A DNA stretch of 28,909 bases from a virus. Every line of letters starts with the position of its first letter. The stretch's first letter is position 1. The translations under genes were made by a program, and so were the position numbers. The stretch covers positions 1 through 28,909 of IMG/VR virus record IMGVR_UViG_3300025652_000367; one strand, 5' to 3'. Shown one piece after another: positions 7,401 to 15,900 of the stretch. Under the pieces are notes generated by a model. The model made no database searches. It was given only the letters and a program-made list of their open reading frames with translations, and was not told the origin of the DNA.

Positions 7401-9131
7401 TATTGCTTTTCTTATACCTTCTTTAACTTTAGGATTTGTTTCTAAAGCTTCATTTTGCTTTAAAACACCTATGGTAAAAATAGAATTAGCTGCTGTATTT
7501 CTAAGATGTTCAGGTGTAACTTGATCTCTCATAGCCTTGTAACCTGTTTTTATACCTTTACCAGCAGCGCCAAATAACAATGTACCAGCATATGTTTGTA
7601 AAGCTGTTTCAACACCTTGTTCTTTTACACCTTCCCAAACGTACTCAGCTAATTCTTCATCTTTCAATCCTTTACCTAAACCTGTATTTAAAAGTTCAAT
7701 GGGAAGTTGAGCCAACTCTGTTCCCGTTTCAGTTAGAGCACCCCATTGAGCAACTACAAATCCTTTAGCTCCATAAGAACCAGAATTTATTACTTTTGTT
7801 ATACCTTTTATTCCTACTTTTTCTAAAACAACACTAGGCAAAGTTAAAGCAGCTGGTACAGCAAATTCAAGTTTACCCTCTTTTGTAGCTTTATCAAAAG
7901 CTTCTTCTTTAGATAGGCTAGGATAAAGTCTTTGTGCTTTTTCTTCATTATAACTAGTCCAAAGCTGTGGACCTATTTGAGCAGTAATCATAGCTTGGCC
8001 AACCCTAGCAGCTGTAGTAGGATTTTTTGTTACGAAAGCCGTTGCTGCAGTTGCTGCTATGGTGGGTAATACACTAGTTGAAACTGTTTCAAAGGCAGAA
8101 GCTAGAGCCGGAAGTAATTGCGTAAAACTTCTATTTTTAATAGCTTCTTCAATGCCAGGCCCAGTATAATTTCTTACTTTGTCTATGTTTTCTAGTGCGC
8201 GTATGTATTCGGCTCCTCCTTTTCTAGAATCACCTCCTACTTCTTTGTTACTTAAATTATATACTTTTTTTATATCTTCATACTGAGGTCCATTTTTTAA
8301 TAATTCATTTTGTTCTTCAGTATATGTTTGAGAAGTTAATTTTCCTTTTCTATCTTTATAAAACTCAGCATCTTCATAAGCTTTGTTTAATTCTTGCCAT
8401 CTATCTTCGTTTTTTTCTCTTTTAATTTTTTTATTTGTTTCAGGATCTATAAAAGAATAATCATTTCTTATTGCTGATAAAGCTTTAGAACCTATTTTTT
8501 TTAAAGGATCAAATCTTGATTCACCACGCTGCTCTAAAACTTCTCCTGAATCTAAAACAGTAGCTATCACATCTGCCCATTCAGGTCCTACTAATTCATA
8601 AGCTGATCTTTTGAACGTTTCACTCAGAGTTAGTTTTGAACGCTCCCAAGAATTGGCGAAATTATCAATAACCCCTAACGTTCCTTCAAAAGCTTTAATT
8701 CGTTGTCCTGTTCTAGGGTCTACATTAACGCCAGCGGCTTGTTCAGCATTAGGAAGTAAATCTCTAATTTCTTTTAATTCTTTTCCATCTTTCCAAGCTT
8801 TATAAGCCTCCATTCTGCTTTCTGGAATTGGAGCAGGAGAGGGAGCCCCGGCATAACTAGGAGAATATCCTTTAGGAGATTTATCGTATATTTTAAACGA
8901 TTCTATTACATCTTCGAATTCTTCATCATTTACCTTAAGCTTATCTAATGAAACGCCAAATTCATTTACATTAGGTGGTGCCTTTTGAGTCTCAATATTA
9001 TTGGTACTAGAAGCAAGCATCTCAGACCTTTTAGCGTCAACTAAAGCTTGTATCTCTTGATCAGACACGCCCTGAGCTTTCATGGATGAAACCATTTCTC
9101 TAAGTTCTTGTTTTTGTTCTTCTGTAAGCAT
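1431..9131 (-). CDS. Giant multidomain polyvalent virion protein with HAD phosphatase and C-terminal zinc metallopeptidase domains
   Basis: A 2566-residue protein filling about a quarter of the window. Visible layout: short helical N terminus (1-40); hydrophobic, Ala-rich segments (about 337-384, 420-485 and 507-524) that could insert in or cross a membrane; long charged helices (about 550-790); a conserved-looking patch with REEHNPPASV near 1352; a HAD-type hydrolase domain (about 1620-1800) with DFDDT (D1628, D1630), T1707 in FVLTARP and DD1764-1765 in FFADDSKANVD; a region with QQSS (about 2200) and FANTPLQYAR (about 2229) resembling large polyvalent protein associated domains; a Thr-Arg-Pro hinge (about 2450-2465); and a zincin with H2502-E2503-x-x-H2506 and possible third ligand E2554 or E2556. 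Known polyvalent proteins enter the host with phage or plasmid DNA, which fits its place among putative internal virion proteins. The start is the first ATG, 16 bases after the previous stop, without a Shine-Dalgarno. Substrates are unknown. Confidence 0.9.
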   Translation of the reverse strand: MLTEEQKQELREMVSSMKAQGVSDQEIQALVDAKRSEMLASSTNNIETQKAPPNVNEFGVSLDKLKVNDEEFEDVIESFKIYDKSPKGYSPSYAGAPSPAPIPESRMEAYKAWKDGKELKEIRDLLPNAEQAAGVNVDPRTGQRIKAFEGTLGVIDNFANSWERSKLTLSETFKRSAYELVGPEWADVIATVLDSGEVLEQRGESRFDPLKKIGSKALSAIRNDYSFIDPETNKKIKREKNEDRWQELNKAYEDAEFYKDRKGKLTSQTYTEEQNELLKNGPQYEDIKKVYNLSNKEVGGDSRKGGAEYIRALENIDKVRNYTGPGIEEAIKNRSFTQLLPALASAFETVSTSVLPTIAATAATAFVTKNPTTAARVGQAMITAQIGPQLWTSYNEEKAQRLYPSLSKEEAFDKATKEGKLEFAVPAALTLPSVVLEKVGIKGITKVINSGSYGAKGFVVAQWGALTETGTELAQLPIELLNTGLGKGLKDEELAEYVWEGVKEQGVETALQTYAGTLLFGAAGKGIKTGYKAMRDQVTPEHLRNTAANSIFTIGVLKQNEALETNPKVKEGIRKAIRFEKANLRALVKEGNDLGSRLTPEQLKRAATAEETIQSSEKSIKELNEDFKAGNINKEGYIQSKAGFQRTLTNAKQVINRIVEKVRVDKQPVIRNKNGTLTTKYENALQSIRKFTETRSSNEIALDEYKLKNNLLKEQKANNEISTEQFNIEVKQNIEKYKKARDTSKQSTEKVVKGVKESSVQSSKELQKAFDESLESGDITIEIDEKGKKRNVFNNKALNRILKTQGGFLKSLSNKVFGAIPESLRIGTKPEYESNLNAELLKLLRTYDPSKKVPLGAYIQVELPKRAISKSAFENISSQTFTKDIESQEVQGMIAEEESDMDAVVKNINTAQELGISDKLMNTISNVAKQALITAKEKVDNLKFKTDIAKTFQDALYSDLKTQLGLKNTKTNKGLTNAIEANPDAFYDAMSVESMRKARAKGGVNPFEQAGFLKKDSNGILQKVTLDKLTVKKFLEYITDPSIAKNTRSDRQMRLVEALAVSMGAREAINLLENDTEFRQRFAEQQQQEQQTEEFKKAADKIQTKSFFTKLIEKISILRDANSVAKLLNISESGTVTDKNRTKVIDNLIKLAENGYLSPNAILAWNLASVGRRYKSLDKNGTREYYLKDGTTSKPISKKNRIKFQKDNADLILPRPGGIFYAKTDPKFIQLELSAKENFKGKEIPKATKISLGTIKNIGKNGEITKAWKLEKAKQEAQNMEALEGAIKQLQKALAEGVSINDITPLIYAGYSTTSGIIKIAAPFKYVSKVFSYPPKNSGAKSQQYIGSKFREEHNPPASVVGATILASLQNGEVDGTILAIRNNYYQTQLSKSDDAKIDAAKLDATLPEGSSLFDNPIVRLAKSGIDLNSIINPLTGKTIAEENNVKSASTPDAVAASNAAAIANNSDQVENLIDRAIAKLTELTGTEGTLQTNLGAVPVNILIGGLRATKLAYQGGKALADAIADGYSKVKDYMSSQEWSDFVSNSSQEVRNENNPAQVKLMIMNEAGVAKLQEQVRQGNYGLLKEFGVDIDGLTTDEIIEKINILRKAKVVGSNTKAPKKKARVFDFDDTLAKTNSKVLYTLPDGTEGSLDATQFAEQYNELQEAGATFDYSEFNQVKDGSKGPLATLAKRFTEAKGDRDVFVLTARPAEAAAAIQEFLRATLGISIPLQNITGLANGKPGAKAMWVAEKVSEGYNDVFFADDSKANVDAVARMLDNLGVTKKVQQAKESGQRNLEDEMDSLIRGKKRSKIGKFLSRFNIYIPPGADDFAGLLKYFQAKGKLGEEQMKWFEENLLTPFAQGISAYTTAKVTLANDFKALNKRFKNTRTLGIPTKFRRMLSENVLGGIYTNEQAVRAYLYDKAGQDLGLNKADTQDLIALVEGNAELKAYAEELSKITKLDAGYPPITEQWLGGSISTDMAVVSNRAQRAEFLQEFTNNKNQIFSDQNMKLIKQIYGNDYTDALSNILERMETGQNRKKGKDKEFNSAMNWINQSVGAVMAINMRSAILQQMSIVNYMNWSFNNPIKMGLAMANVPQFMKDYIKIINSDFLKERRGGMAIEVNLADIADSNPGNLFLRLNKKVLELGFKPTQWGDSNAIAFGGATWYRNRYNQLIKEGMSESEADAQAMLEFQEVSETAQQSSRVDKVSRQQASDIGRLILAFANTPLQYARETRKSTSDLINGRGDWKTNISKILYYGVAQNVIFTALQQGLFSLILSDADDEEYEETDKKLMYSLNSVADGILRGMGYAGAVVAALKNLSMEYYDQRQKREKGQRVYDGTLKLVQQGFSISPPISKKIGDIVEGQKFETWKQYKNDPFYQGFAYANYFSGLTNLPADRVFKKIENLKAASQDSTEAWQSVALALGWSPYNVGVDIEYKNSKPTTGRRTRPTRPTRPTRPKRSPVPDKLPEGVLGRANKDGTMDIKPGLSAKKRKEVVAHEQVHLDQFKSGKLDYTDSDITWKGQKIPRTADSKILYNGKLYIEGAKQLPWEKEANKLSKQKLS
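1747..1782 (-). repeat. 9-bp tandem repeat encoding a Thr-Arg-Pro hinge
   Basis: Plus-strand unit GGTCTAGTT occurs three times exactly (1747-1773), followed by one copy with a single change (1774-1782). On the coding strand it gives repeated Thr-Arg-Pro triplets just upstream of the C-terminal metallopeptidase domain of the giant protein. The copies are nearly identical at DNA level, which suggests recent slippage and a length-variable linker. Confidence 0.9.
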
Positions 9132-9147
9132 AAATGTTATTTAAAAT

Positions 9148-10866
9148 TTATTCTATAGTTATACCTTCAAATATTTCTGGACGACTTGCCTTAAATTGTT
9201 TTCTAGAATATCCTGGTCTAGATTCAAAATCAGGATCTAAACTCATTGTTATTTGCCTAATTTTTTCTTGTTCTTCTTCAAACTTTAGCCTTTCTGCTTG
9301 TTGCCTTTTAAGTGCTTTGTTATAATCACGAAAACTTTTAGCATAAATTGGAGCTAACTTCATAGCATCTTCTTTAGATTCTTTTGTGTCTTTAGCATTT
9401 GAAGCTCTTCTGCCTTGTTCATTTTCAAACCTTGCAAGTAAAAAATCTTTAGCTCCAGCCTCTGTAGATAAATTATAAGTGGTTGTTAAAGCCGGTTCAC
9501 CTTCGTATTTTGCTATTTGATCAAAACTAACTATATAATCTCCGTTTTCATTAAATCCTTCTTGTAAATTTGTAGCTGTATTGTCAAATCCAGTTCCTTT
9601 AGCTACATTGAAATCTTGAGCAGTTGCACCAAGAAGATTATCACTTGATATTATATTATTTTGATCAATAGTCATTCCTTGAGTACCTTCTTTAATTATT
9701 GAAGCGTAAGTTTTATCAACTAATGTAAGTCCTGATTTAGGAGGTTGCGGAGTTACTTTCATAGATTTATTGTAAACAGAAGTTAAAACAGCCATTTCCT
9801 GATCAATCATTTCATCTAAAACTTTAAGCCTAGCATCGGCTCTAGTCATAGGCTCACTTTTTGCTTGTAAGTTAGTATTACCAAAAGGAGAGTCATATTC
9901 TTCACCTTGACTATTTACAATTTTTAAATTGTCTATATCTATATCACTCGCTATCATATCAACCTTTTCAACAGTTCCTGTTAATGCTTTAACTCTTGCT
10001 TCTATAACATCTCTAGGTATGTTTAAAGTATCCATACCGTACATAAACAACGGATCGCCTCCTTCATTATCACTAGCCATTTTATCTATTCTAGTTTCAA
10101 TAGCTTTTCTTTGTGCTTTTCCAGGAGGTTGAGGTATTTTTAAGTCACCTGCTTTATTTTTACCAGTTTTTTGATAACCAGCTATATCAGCCTCAAGATC
10201 AGTCATGTATCCATCAGTAGAATCAGTTAAAGATGCTGCTTTGTCAACAACCTTAGGCATGTTTAATGAAAATTCTCTAAGTTTTTTATTTATTTGTTCG
10301 CCTTGAGAAGTTACTCCTTTTAAAATTAACTCATCACCTTCAAAAACAATACCCCCATCAAATTTTCCGTTTAAAAGTTCACTATAAACTCTTTGAAACT
10401 TTGGTTCCATAGAATTAGATATTTCCCCTGTTTGAGATCCAGTAGAAAAAGCTCTCATTTGTGTATCTAAAAATTTTTTACCATCTCGAAGCAAAGGAAC
10501 TTGATTTAACATGGTTCTCATTAATTTAGCTTGATCAGCAGAGTCCATGTCTTTATTATTTTTTATACTGTTATATGTAGATATTAAATCTTGATTTGTT
10601 TTATCAAAAACAGCATTTAATCCAGCAAAACTATCTTGTTGATTTCCGTCATTAAACGTTTGATAAGTTAGCGCATCTGATTGCTCTATTGCGGCCTCTT
10701 GTGCTTCAGCTGCAATTTTTTCTTGTTCTAATTGTTTTTGTTGCGCTCTTATGTTAGAAACATTATTAGCATAATTTTGACGTGTTGCTAAATTTGATTG
10801 TGCAGCTGCCTTTTGACCGGCTTGAGTTCCTTTAACTCCAGCCATATAATCCCATGAAATTGCCAT
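9148..10866 (-). CDS. Putative internal or tail-associated virion protein (unknown family)
   Basis: A 572-residue soluble protein between the 436-residue repeat protein and the giant protein, with 14- and 16-base gaps. Residues about 8-65 are Gln/Ala/Glu-rich and predicted helical (QQKQLEQEKIAAEAQEA), likely a coiled coil; the C-terminal 80 residues are again charged helix (KALKRQQAERLKFEEEQEK). The centre is mixed and without motifs I can name. There are no Cys-rich, membrane or signal features. In podophages the genes after the tail-tube proteins often encode internal core proteins that are ejected into the host, and the long helical, Gln/Ala-rich build fits that. This role is inferred from position and composition. 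Confidence 0.8.
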   Translation of the reverse strand: MAISWDYMAGVKGTQAGQKAAAQSNLATRQNYANNVSNIRAQQKQLEQEKIAAEAQEAAIEQSDALTYQTFNDGNQQDSFAGLNAVFDKTNQDLISTYNSIKNNKDMDSADQAKLMRTMLNQVPLLRDGKKFLDTQMRAFSTGSQTGEISNSMEPKFQRVYSELLNGKFDGGIVFEGDELILKGVTSQGEQINKKLREFSLNMPKVVDKAASLTDSTDGYMTDLEADIAGYQKTGKNKAGDLKIPQPPGKAQRKAIETRIDKMASDNEGGDPLFMYGMDTLNIPRDVIEARVKALTGTVEKVDMIASDIDIDNLKIVNSQGEEYDSPFGNTNLQAKSEPMTRADARLKVLDEMIDQEMAVLTSVYNKSMKVTPQPPKSGLTLVDKTYASIIKEGTQGMTIDQNNIISSDNLLGATAQDFNVAKGTGFDNTATNLQEGFNENGDYIVSFDQIAKYEGEPALTTTYNLSTEAGAKDFLLARFENEQGRRASNAKDTKESKEDAMKLAPIYAKSFRDYNKALKRQQAERLKFEEEQEKIRQITMSLDPDFESRPGYSRKQFKASRPEIFEGITIE

Positions 10867-10880
10867 ATTATATTTTTATA

Positions 10881-12191
10881 TTATCCTTGTCCATATTTTG
10901 CAGTTGCAACATTGCCTACTGCATCAGCTACTCCCCCTGCTGCTCCTAAAATTTGAGCTTTTTGTTGATTTAAATCTGCATTAGCACCAGCTGATTGTCC
11001 TCCAGCTACAGATGCTAAATCTGATAATTGTCTATATTTCATTTGTTGAACAGTTTGATCACCGCCAGCAACCAATTGATCTGCTTTAAATTGTGAATCA
11101 GCAATATACTTATTTGCATTAGTTTGATTAGCAGCATTAAATTGATTCATACTGTTTTCAGCACCAAAAGCAGCTAAACCAAACTGATTTTGTGAAGCTA
11201 TATTAGCCATGCTAAATTGATTTTCTTGACCTGCGCTAAATTGACCAGCTGCATTATCTGCATTAAATTGAGCTTGAGCAAATTGATTTTGCGCTTGCGC
11301 TTTAAATCTACTTGCTTGATTTTTTGCGTCTGCTGTAAATCTATTAGCCTGATTTCTTGCGTCAGCGCCAAATTGAGATGCTTGATTAGCGGCTTGAGCA
11401 CCAAACTGAGCAGCTTGATTTACGGCGCCTACGTTAAACTGTGATTGACCTAAGTCAAACTGTGAAGCTAAATTACCTTGAGCTAATTGTGCTCTTTGTA
11501 ATTCTCCTTCACCACGAGCTCTTAACATTTCGTTTTGTTTAACTTGTTGATCAATACTAGAAGCAACTCCCTGTTTGGATTTTGCAGCTGCAGCGGCTAA
11601 AGCGGTAGCACCACCAGCACCAGTACCAGCTTGAGCAGCTAAATCTTGTGAGGCAGCTAAAGCTTGATCTGCTTCTTGAGCTTGCATTTCAGCGGCTGCT
11701 GTAGAAACCTGTAGGTTGTTCATGGTATTTGTTAAACCGGTATTAGCACCTCTTTGTAATTGTCCAATGTTTGTACCTTGAGCTGTATAACCTTCGCTGG
11801 TATATCCTTCACCCGTATAACCTCCCGCAGTATAGCCTTTTGCTTTACCTATTTCTCCAGGTTTATAACCTTTAGCGTCTCCTAATTGATTTGCGGCGCC
11901 TAATTCTGCTATTTCAGCTTTTTCAATATCATAAGAAGCTCCAGAAATATCTTTATAAGCATTTGTAAATTCCATTGCTTCTACATCAGCCATTCTTTTA
12001 TTTAAAGCATCTTCCTTAGCTTTTTTTTCTTTTTTCTTTTTACCTATACCTAAAGCAGATATACCCATTTTAACTAAAGCAACACCTCCTGATATAGCTG
12101 CGGCTGTAACTAAAACAGCACTACCTTTTAATATTTCAGGGTCAGAACCAAGATGTTCTATTAAACTTAGATTTTCTATCAAACTAATCAT
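10881..12191 (-). CDS. Putative ejected virion protein with a hydrophobic segment and hendecad coiled-coil repeats
   Basis: A 436-residue protein. Residues about 22-49 form a hydrophobic Ala/Gly/Val/Leu helix followed by a very basic stretch (GKKKKEKKAKED), a plausible membrane-inserting element. Residues 119-138 carry four five-residue repeats built on GYT. Residues 251 to about 371 consist of 11-residue units of the form QFxAxxxNQAx, typical of hendecad (right-handed) coiled coils. The rest is Ala/Gln/Gly-rich with little charge. The start codon overlaps the end of the cupin-like gene by eight bases (ATGATTAG), so translation is probably coupled. Composition and location match podophage inner-core or DNA-ejection proteins, though no named family is recognised. 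Confidence 0.85.
   Translation of the reverse strand: MISLIENLSLIEHLGSDPEILKGSAVLVTAAAISGGVALVKMGISALGIGKKKKEKKAKEDALNKRMADVEAMEFTNAYKDISGASYDIEKAEIAELGAANQLGDAKGYKPGEIGKAKGYTAGGYTGEGYTSEGYTAQGTNIGQLQRGANTGLTNTMNNLQVSTAAAEMQAQEADQALAASQDLAAQAGTGAGGATALAAAAAKSKQGVASSIDQQVKQNEMLRARGEGELQRAQLAQGNLASQFDLGQSQFNVGAVNQAAQFGAQAANQASQFGADARNQANRFTADAKNQASRFKAQAQNQFAQAQFNADNAAGQFSAGQENQFSMANIASQNQFGLAAFGAENSMNQFNAANQTNANKYIADSQFKADQLVAGGDQTVQQMKYRQLSDLASVAGGQSAGANADLNQQKAQILGAAGGVADAVGNVATAKYGQG
11079..11441 (-). repeat. 33-bp (11-residue) repeats encoding a hendecad coiled coil
   Basis: About eleven consecutive 11-residue units are readable, for example QFGAQAANQAS, QFGADARNQAN and RFTADAKNQAS, with an aromatic residue at unit position 2 and Asn-Gln at positions 8-9 in the best copies. 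Units near 11441-11300 are most regular and later ones decay. DNA similarity is only moderate, so the period is kept mainly at protein level. Confidence 0.8.
11778..11837 (-). repeat. Four 15-bp units encoding Gly-Tyr-Thr repeats
   Basis: Four units of five residues: GYTAG, GYTGE, GYTSE, GYTAQ. The Thr codons are ACT, ACG, ACC and ACA and the Gly codons also vary, so the repeat is old and maintained by selection on the protein rather than produced by recent DNA duplication. Confidence 0.85.
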
Positions 12192-12681
12192 CTATTTTTT
12201 TATTAATATATTTTTCAAATTCTTCATGAGTGTATGCGTAATGGTAATCTTCTAAAACATCTAGATCTTTTGTGTCTTTAGGGTTTTTAAATATATTTTG
12301 AAAAACTGTTTTTTCATGTGCATATATTACTCTTTGTGTTCCAGCTGATGAAGTTTGATAATGAGGTGCTTTAAAATAATTTTCACCTTTAGCATCAACA
12401 ACTGTTATAGATCCTTTTAAAAGAAACCAACCGTGTTTTCTTTTATGTATGAGACTTATTACTATTGAATCTTTCTGCATTATCATTCTTCTTACATAAA
12501 TACCAGGTAAAAATTCATGCTCTGTTGTAACTGTTTCCTTACTTCCTTCTCTTACAGCTCTTCCATTATTACCTACTATATTACTACCATCTACCCTGCT
12601 TAAAAGTAATTTAGATAAATTAGTTACTTTTTCTTTCCAAGGTATTTCTAATTCTTTATTTGATTTAATTATTTCAGTCAT
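12184..12681 (-). CDS. Cupin-like phage protein
   Basis: A 165-residue protein. The central part reads as a double-stranded beta-helix of the kind common in phage genomes: LPGIYVRRMIM (58-68), then H79 and H83 in IHKRKHGWFLLKGSITV, then APHYQTSSAGTQRVIYAHEKTVF (105-127) and an acidic tail (KNPKDTKDLDVLED). The two His could bind a metal as in cupins, but a complete ligand set is not certain. It sits after the tail genes, separated by ten bases from the 78-residue gene, and overlaps the next gene by eight bases. Homologous phage cupins have no agreed function; a virion decoration or carbohydrate-related role is a guess. The fold assignment is from motif pattern alone. Confidence 0.78.
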   Translation of the reverse strand: MTEIIKSNKELEIPWKEKVTNLSKLLLSRVDGSNIVGNNGRAVREGSKETVTTEHEFLPGIYVRRMIMQKDSIVISLIHKRKHGWFLLKGSITVVDAKGENYFKAPHYQTSSAGTQRVIYAHEKTVFQNIFKNPKDTKDLDVLEDYHYAYTHEEFEKYINKKIDD

Positions 12682-12691
12682 TTAATAATAT

Positions 12692-12928
12692 TTATTGTGA
12701 AGAGTATATTGACTCTGAGTTTATTGCAAATAGTTCAGCATAACTAGCTGCGGCTGGAACAGGAAGTGTAAGTCTTACTGAAGCGTAAGCACCTTTTATT
12801 CCACCCACAATCTTGTTATCTGTTTGAACTAAAGATCCACCTACAACTTTATAGTTAGGTTCTGACGAACTTATAGGTGCAAAATACTTGCCTTCTTTTT
12901 CTTGAAAAGGGAAATTTACTATAGCCAT
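12692..12928 (-). CDS. Small hypothetical protein after the large tail gene
   Basis: A 78-residue protein starting one base after the stop of the 1345-residue tail gene. It is beta-rich and neutral, with several Gly turns (VVGGSLVQ, IVGGIKGAY) and an Ala-rich stretch near residue 60. No signal peptide, membrane segment or known motif is seen. Tight packing between the tail gene and the cupin-like gene suggests a small virion protein; function unknown. Confidence 0.75.
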   Translation of the reverse strand: MAIVNFPFQEKEGKYFAPISSSEPNYKVVGGSLVQTDNKIVGGIKGAYASVRLTLPVPAAASYAELFAINSESIYSSQ

Positions 12929-12929
12929 A

Positions 12930-15900
12930 TTATGCGTTTTGAATTATTGTTACAGATCCATTTGGTAATGCTGGTGATATTCTTGCGTTTGTATTAATAA
13001 TTGTAATAGTACCACTTCTTTGAACACCCGTGTTGTTATCTGAAACACTAACAGTAAAATTTGTTTCTGGATTAAAATTAACAGGAGAAGCATTAGATCC
13101 ATTGATTAATATCCAATTATCTGATGTTTCTAATCTTGTGCTTACGTTGCTTAATGAAGAAACACTCTGTGGTGATGATCCTGTGGCTGCAAATTGAGGT
13201 AATCCTACTGAGTTTACAACAGCTGTTTCCGGTCCTCCGCTAACTGTTGTTATAGCTATTATACTAGCTGTAGTTGGATTTGTTAACTTGACGCTATAAG
13301 CTGCATTAAAATTTGTTCCCGCGTCTATAACAGAAGTAGTTGTAGACGCTATTGATGAACCTCCAGACTGTTGTGTTAAAGCAAATTGAGCACTATCTGA
13401 AACCATAGTATCTGTTGCAGGTATATTTGTATAAGTTATAGTTGCAGTGATATTTACTGTATCAAAAGGTGAAATTTTATATGTACCAACATATGGAGCA
13501 TTAAATGTAATATTACTAGCAAGAGTAGGAGATATCCATGTTAAATCTGTTTTAGCTGTTGCAGTTCCAGTTACATCAACTGTTCCTGAAGCCGGTAAAG
13601 CTGGCACGGTTAAATTATAAGTATATACTGCATTGTCTTTATTATTAGCTATCGCAGGCAGTGGAGCTGTTGCTCTTGTAACAACCGGCGGTAAAACAGG
13701 ATTAAATGAAGATATTCCAGATGTATCTAAAGTTACATTACTTGGATCTATATAATATCCATCTTCTGCTAATAAAGTAAATTGAGCAGTTCCTGTTCCA
13801 GCATTATTAAATACTTGAGATGCAGGTGTAAGATCTGAGAATGTTACAGCATCATCTGTATTTATTGTTAATAAAGCAGGTAAGTTAGCTAATACAGCAC
13901 CTACGCCACCAACGTTTATTGTTTGAATGGAGTCTGCGCTTCCAACAGTGTAAGAAACTCTAAATACTATATTACCTTCAGAGGTTAAACTAGTTGGATT
14001 TATAACACTTAAACTTGTGTTACCTGAAAGAGTTATATCTGTAGGTAAAATAAAATTATAAGCAGAACTTATAGGTCTTGCTGTTATTATCCAAGTTATA
14101 ACATCGTTTTGTTTACCAATTAATGTTGATTCACCTGTAACACTACCATTTACAGCTGTACCTATTATCTGCAACGATGTAGATATTATTGTTGCAGGCG
14201 TTGGTAATGTACCAATACTAGAAACATCTGTTTCAATAAAATCTAATGTCCAACCAGTCGATCCTTCATAACCTATAGTATTAAATTGTTTTATAGTAGA
14301 AGGAGATTCATTAAATATAGGCTCAACATATGATGGTTGAGTGCCTAAGCCATAAAAGTTATTTCTAAAACCAACCGTTGGATCGTTATGTTTCCATAGG
14401 TTACCTGTAAAAAATGTGTAATAAGTATTATTTAAGCTTAAACCTGATTCTTGATTAAAAGATCTAAAGCTACTCCAGCCTTGAGAGTTTTCGTCAAATG
14501 CTAATGTTAAATATCCATCTGCAGCTGTGCCTACATTTGTATCTTCGTTACCATCAAGGCCTTGACCAACTATTGTTAACATAAACAAACTAGAGTACTC
14601 ATCATAACTACCAACAATACTTGTTGAAGCTTTTAATGCATCTCTAAAAAAGTCAGCCATACCTATGCTAGATATTTCTTGTATACCTTGAGGTGTTAAT
14701 TTTAATACAGTACCATTGTTTTTATCTGTAAAGTATTTATTAAAGCCAAACTCAGCATATGATAATGGATCTTGAGATATTCCAAATCTACCTGCATAAG
14801 GTGCAACTGTACCTAAAAATTGTGTATTACTAGTTACAGGTATTTGACCACCTTCAGCTGAATATATAAAATCTTTATCAATAGGTGATCTAGATATTTT
14901 ATCTTCTTGAAATATTAAAAGTTGAGTATCGTCTGCAGCTAGTTTTTGTATAGCTCCATCTTGTGGATCTACTGATATTGTTAAACCGCCTTCAGACTCA
15001 TTAAATTGATTTATATAGTTAACACCTGTTCTAGAGTTAAAAAGTCCACTAGAGTGTATTAGAGTGTTAAACCTTAGCTCTTCTGCAAAGTTTTCTTGAA
15101 CAACATAAGCTCTAACACCTACATCAAAAAAAGTTTCATTAAAAGCAGCTCTTAGTCTATTTAATTCTATATGCGCTCCTGATCCAGTTGGATTAAAGTC
15201 TAATAAATAAGAATTAAAAAAATCTATGTTTATTGCTACACCTGTTATAGATGATACTAAACCACCCGTAGATGTTTCATAAAATATATCTAAATCAGAC
15301 TCTACTGGTTGCGTTTCAAAAACACATATACCAGACGTTACACTTGTACCAGAATTATTTACTGTAATTGTAGACGCTGTGCCTGTTGGATTAGCTATAG
15401 CTTGTATTGACTGTAATGCCCCGTATGTTGTAGAAAATATATTTTGACCTCCTACGTACTTAGGATAAACAGATACATCACATGGAGATATTGTAGCTGA
15501 AGTACTTGGTGGTATAGCAGCTGTTTGATCTCTTGGTATTTTATTTTGACTATCACCTAATCTTTCAACAGTATTAGCTGATGACACACCTGATATCCAA
15601 TTATAATATTCTTGTTCACGTTGTTTAACAACAACTCTATATGAGTAGGCCCAAGAAGGTATTTCGTTTGTAGGATCTGCAAAAGTAATTCTTAAAGCAT
15701 TAAATGCAGTTGTTGAATCAGCTGAACCCGTGTTTGGATCTATAAAAACAGTATCACCACCTGAGTTTGATAATATAACAGGAGATTGTCTACCAAATTT
15801 ATCGGCTAAAACAATACCTATTTGATATGTTCTTCTTGATTTTAAAGACAAAGGATTTTTACCTGGCCCCCAGCTTATTCTTGATGAATCTTCACCAGTT

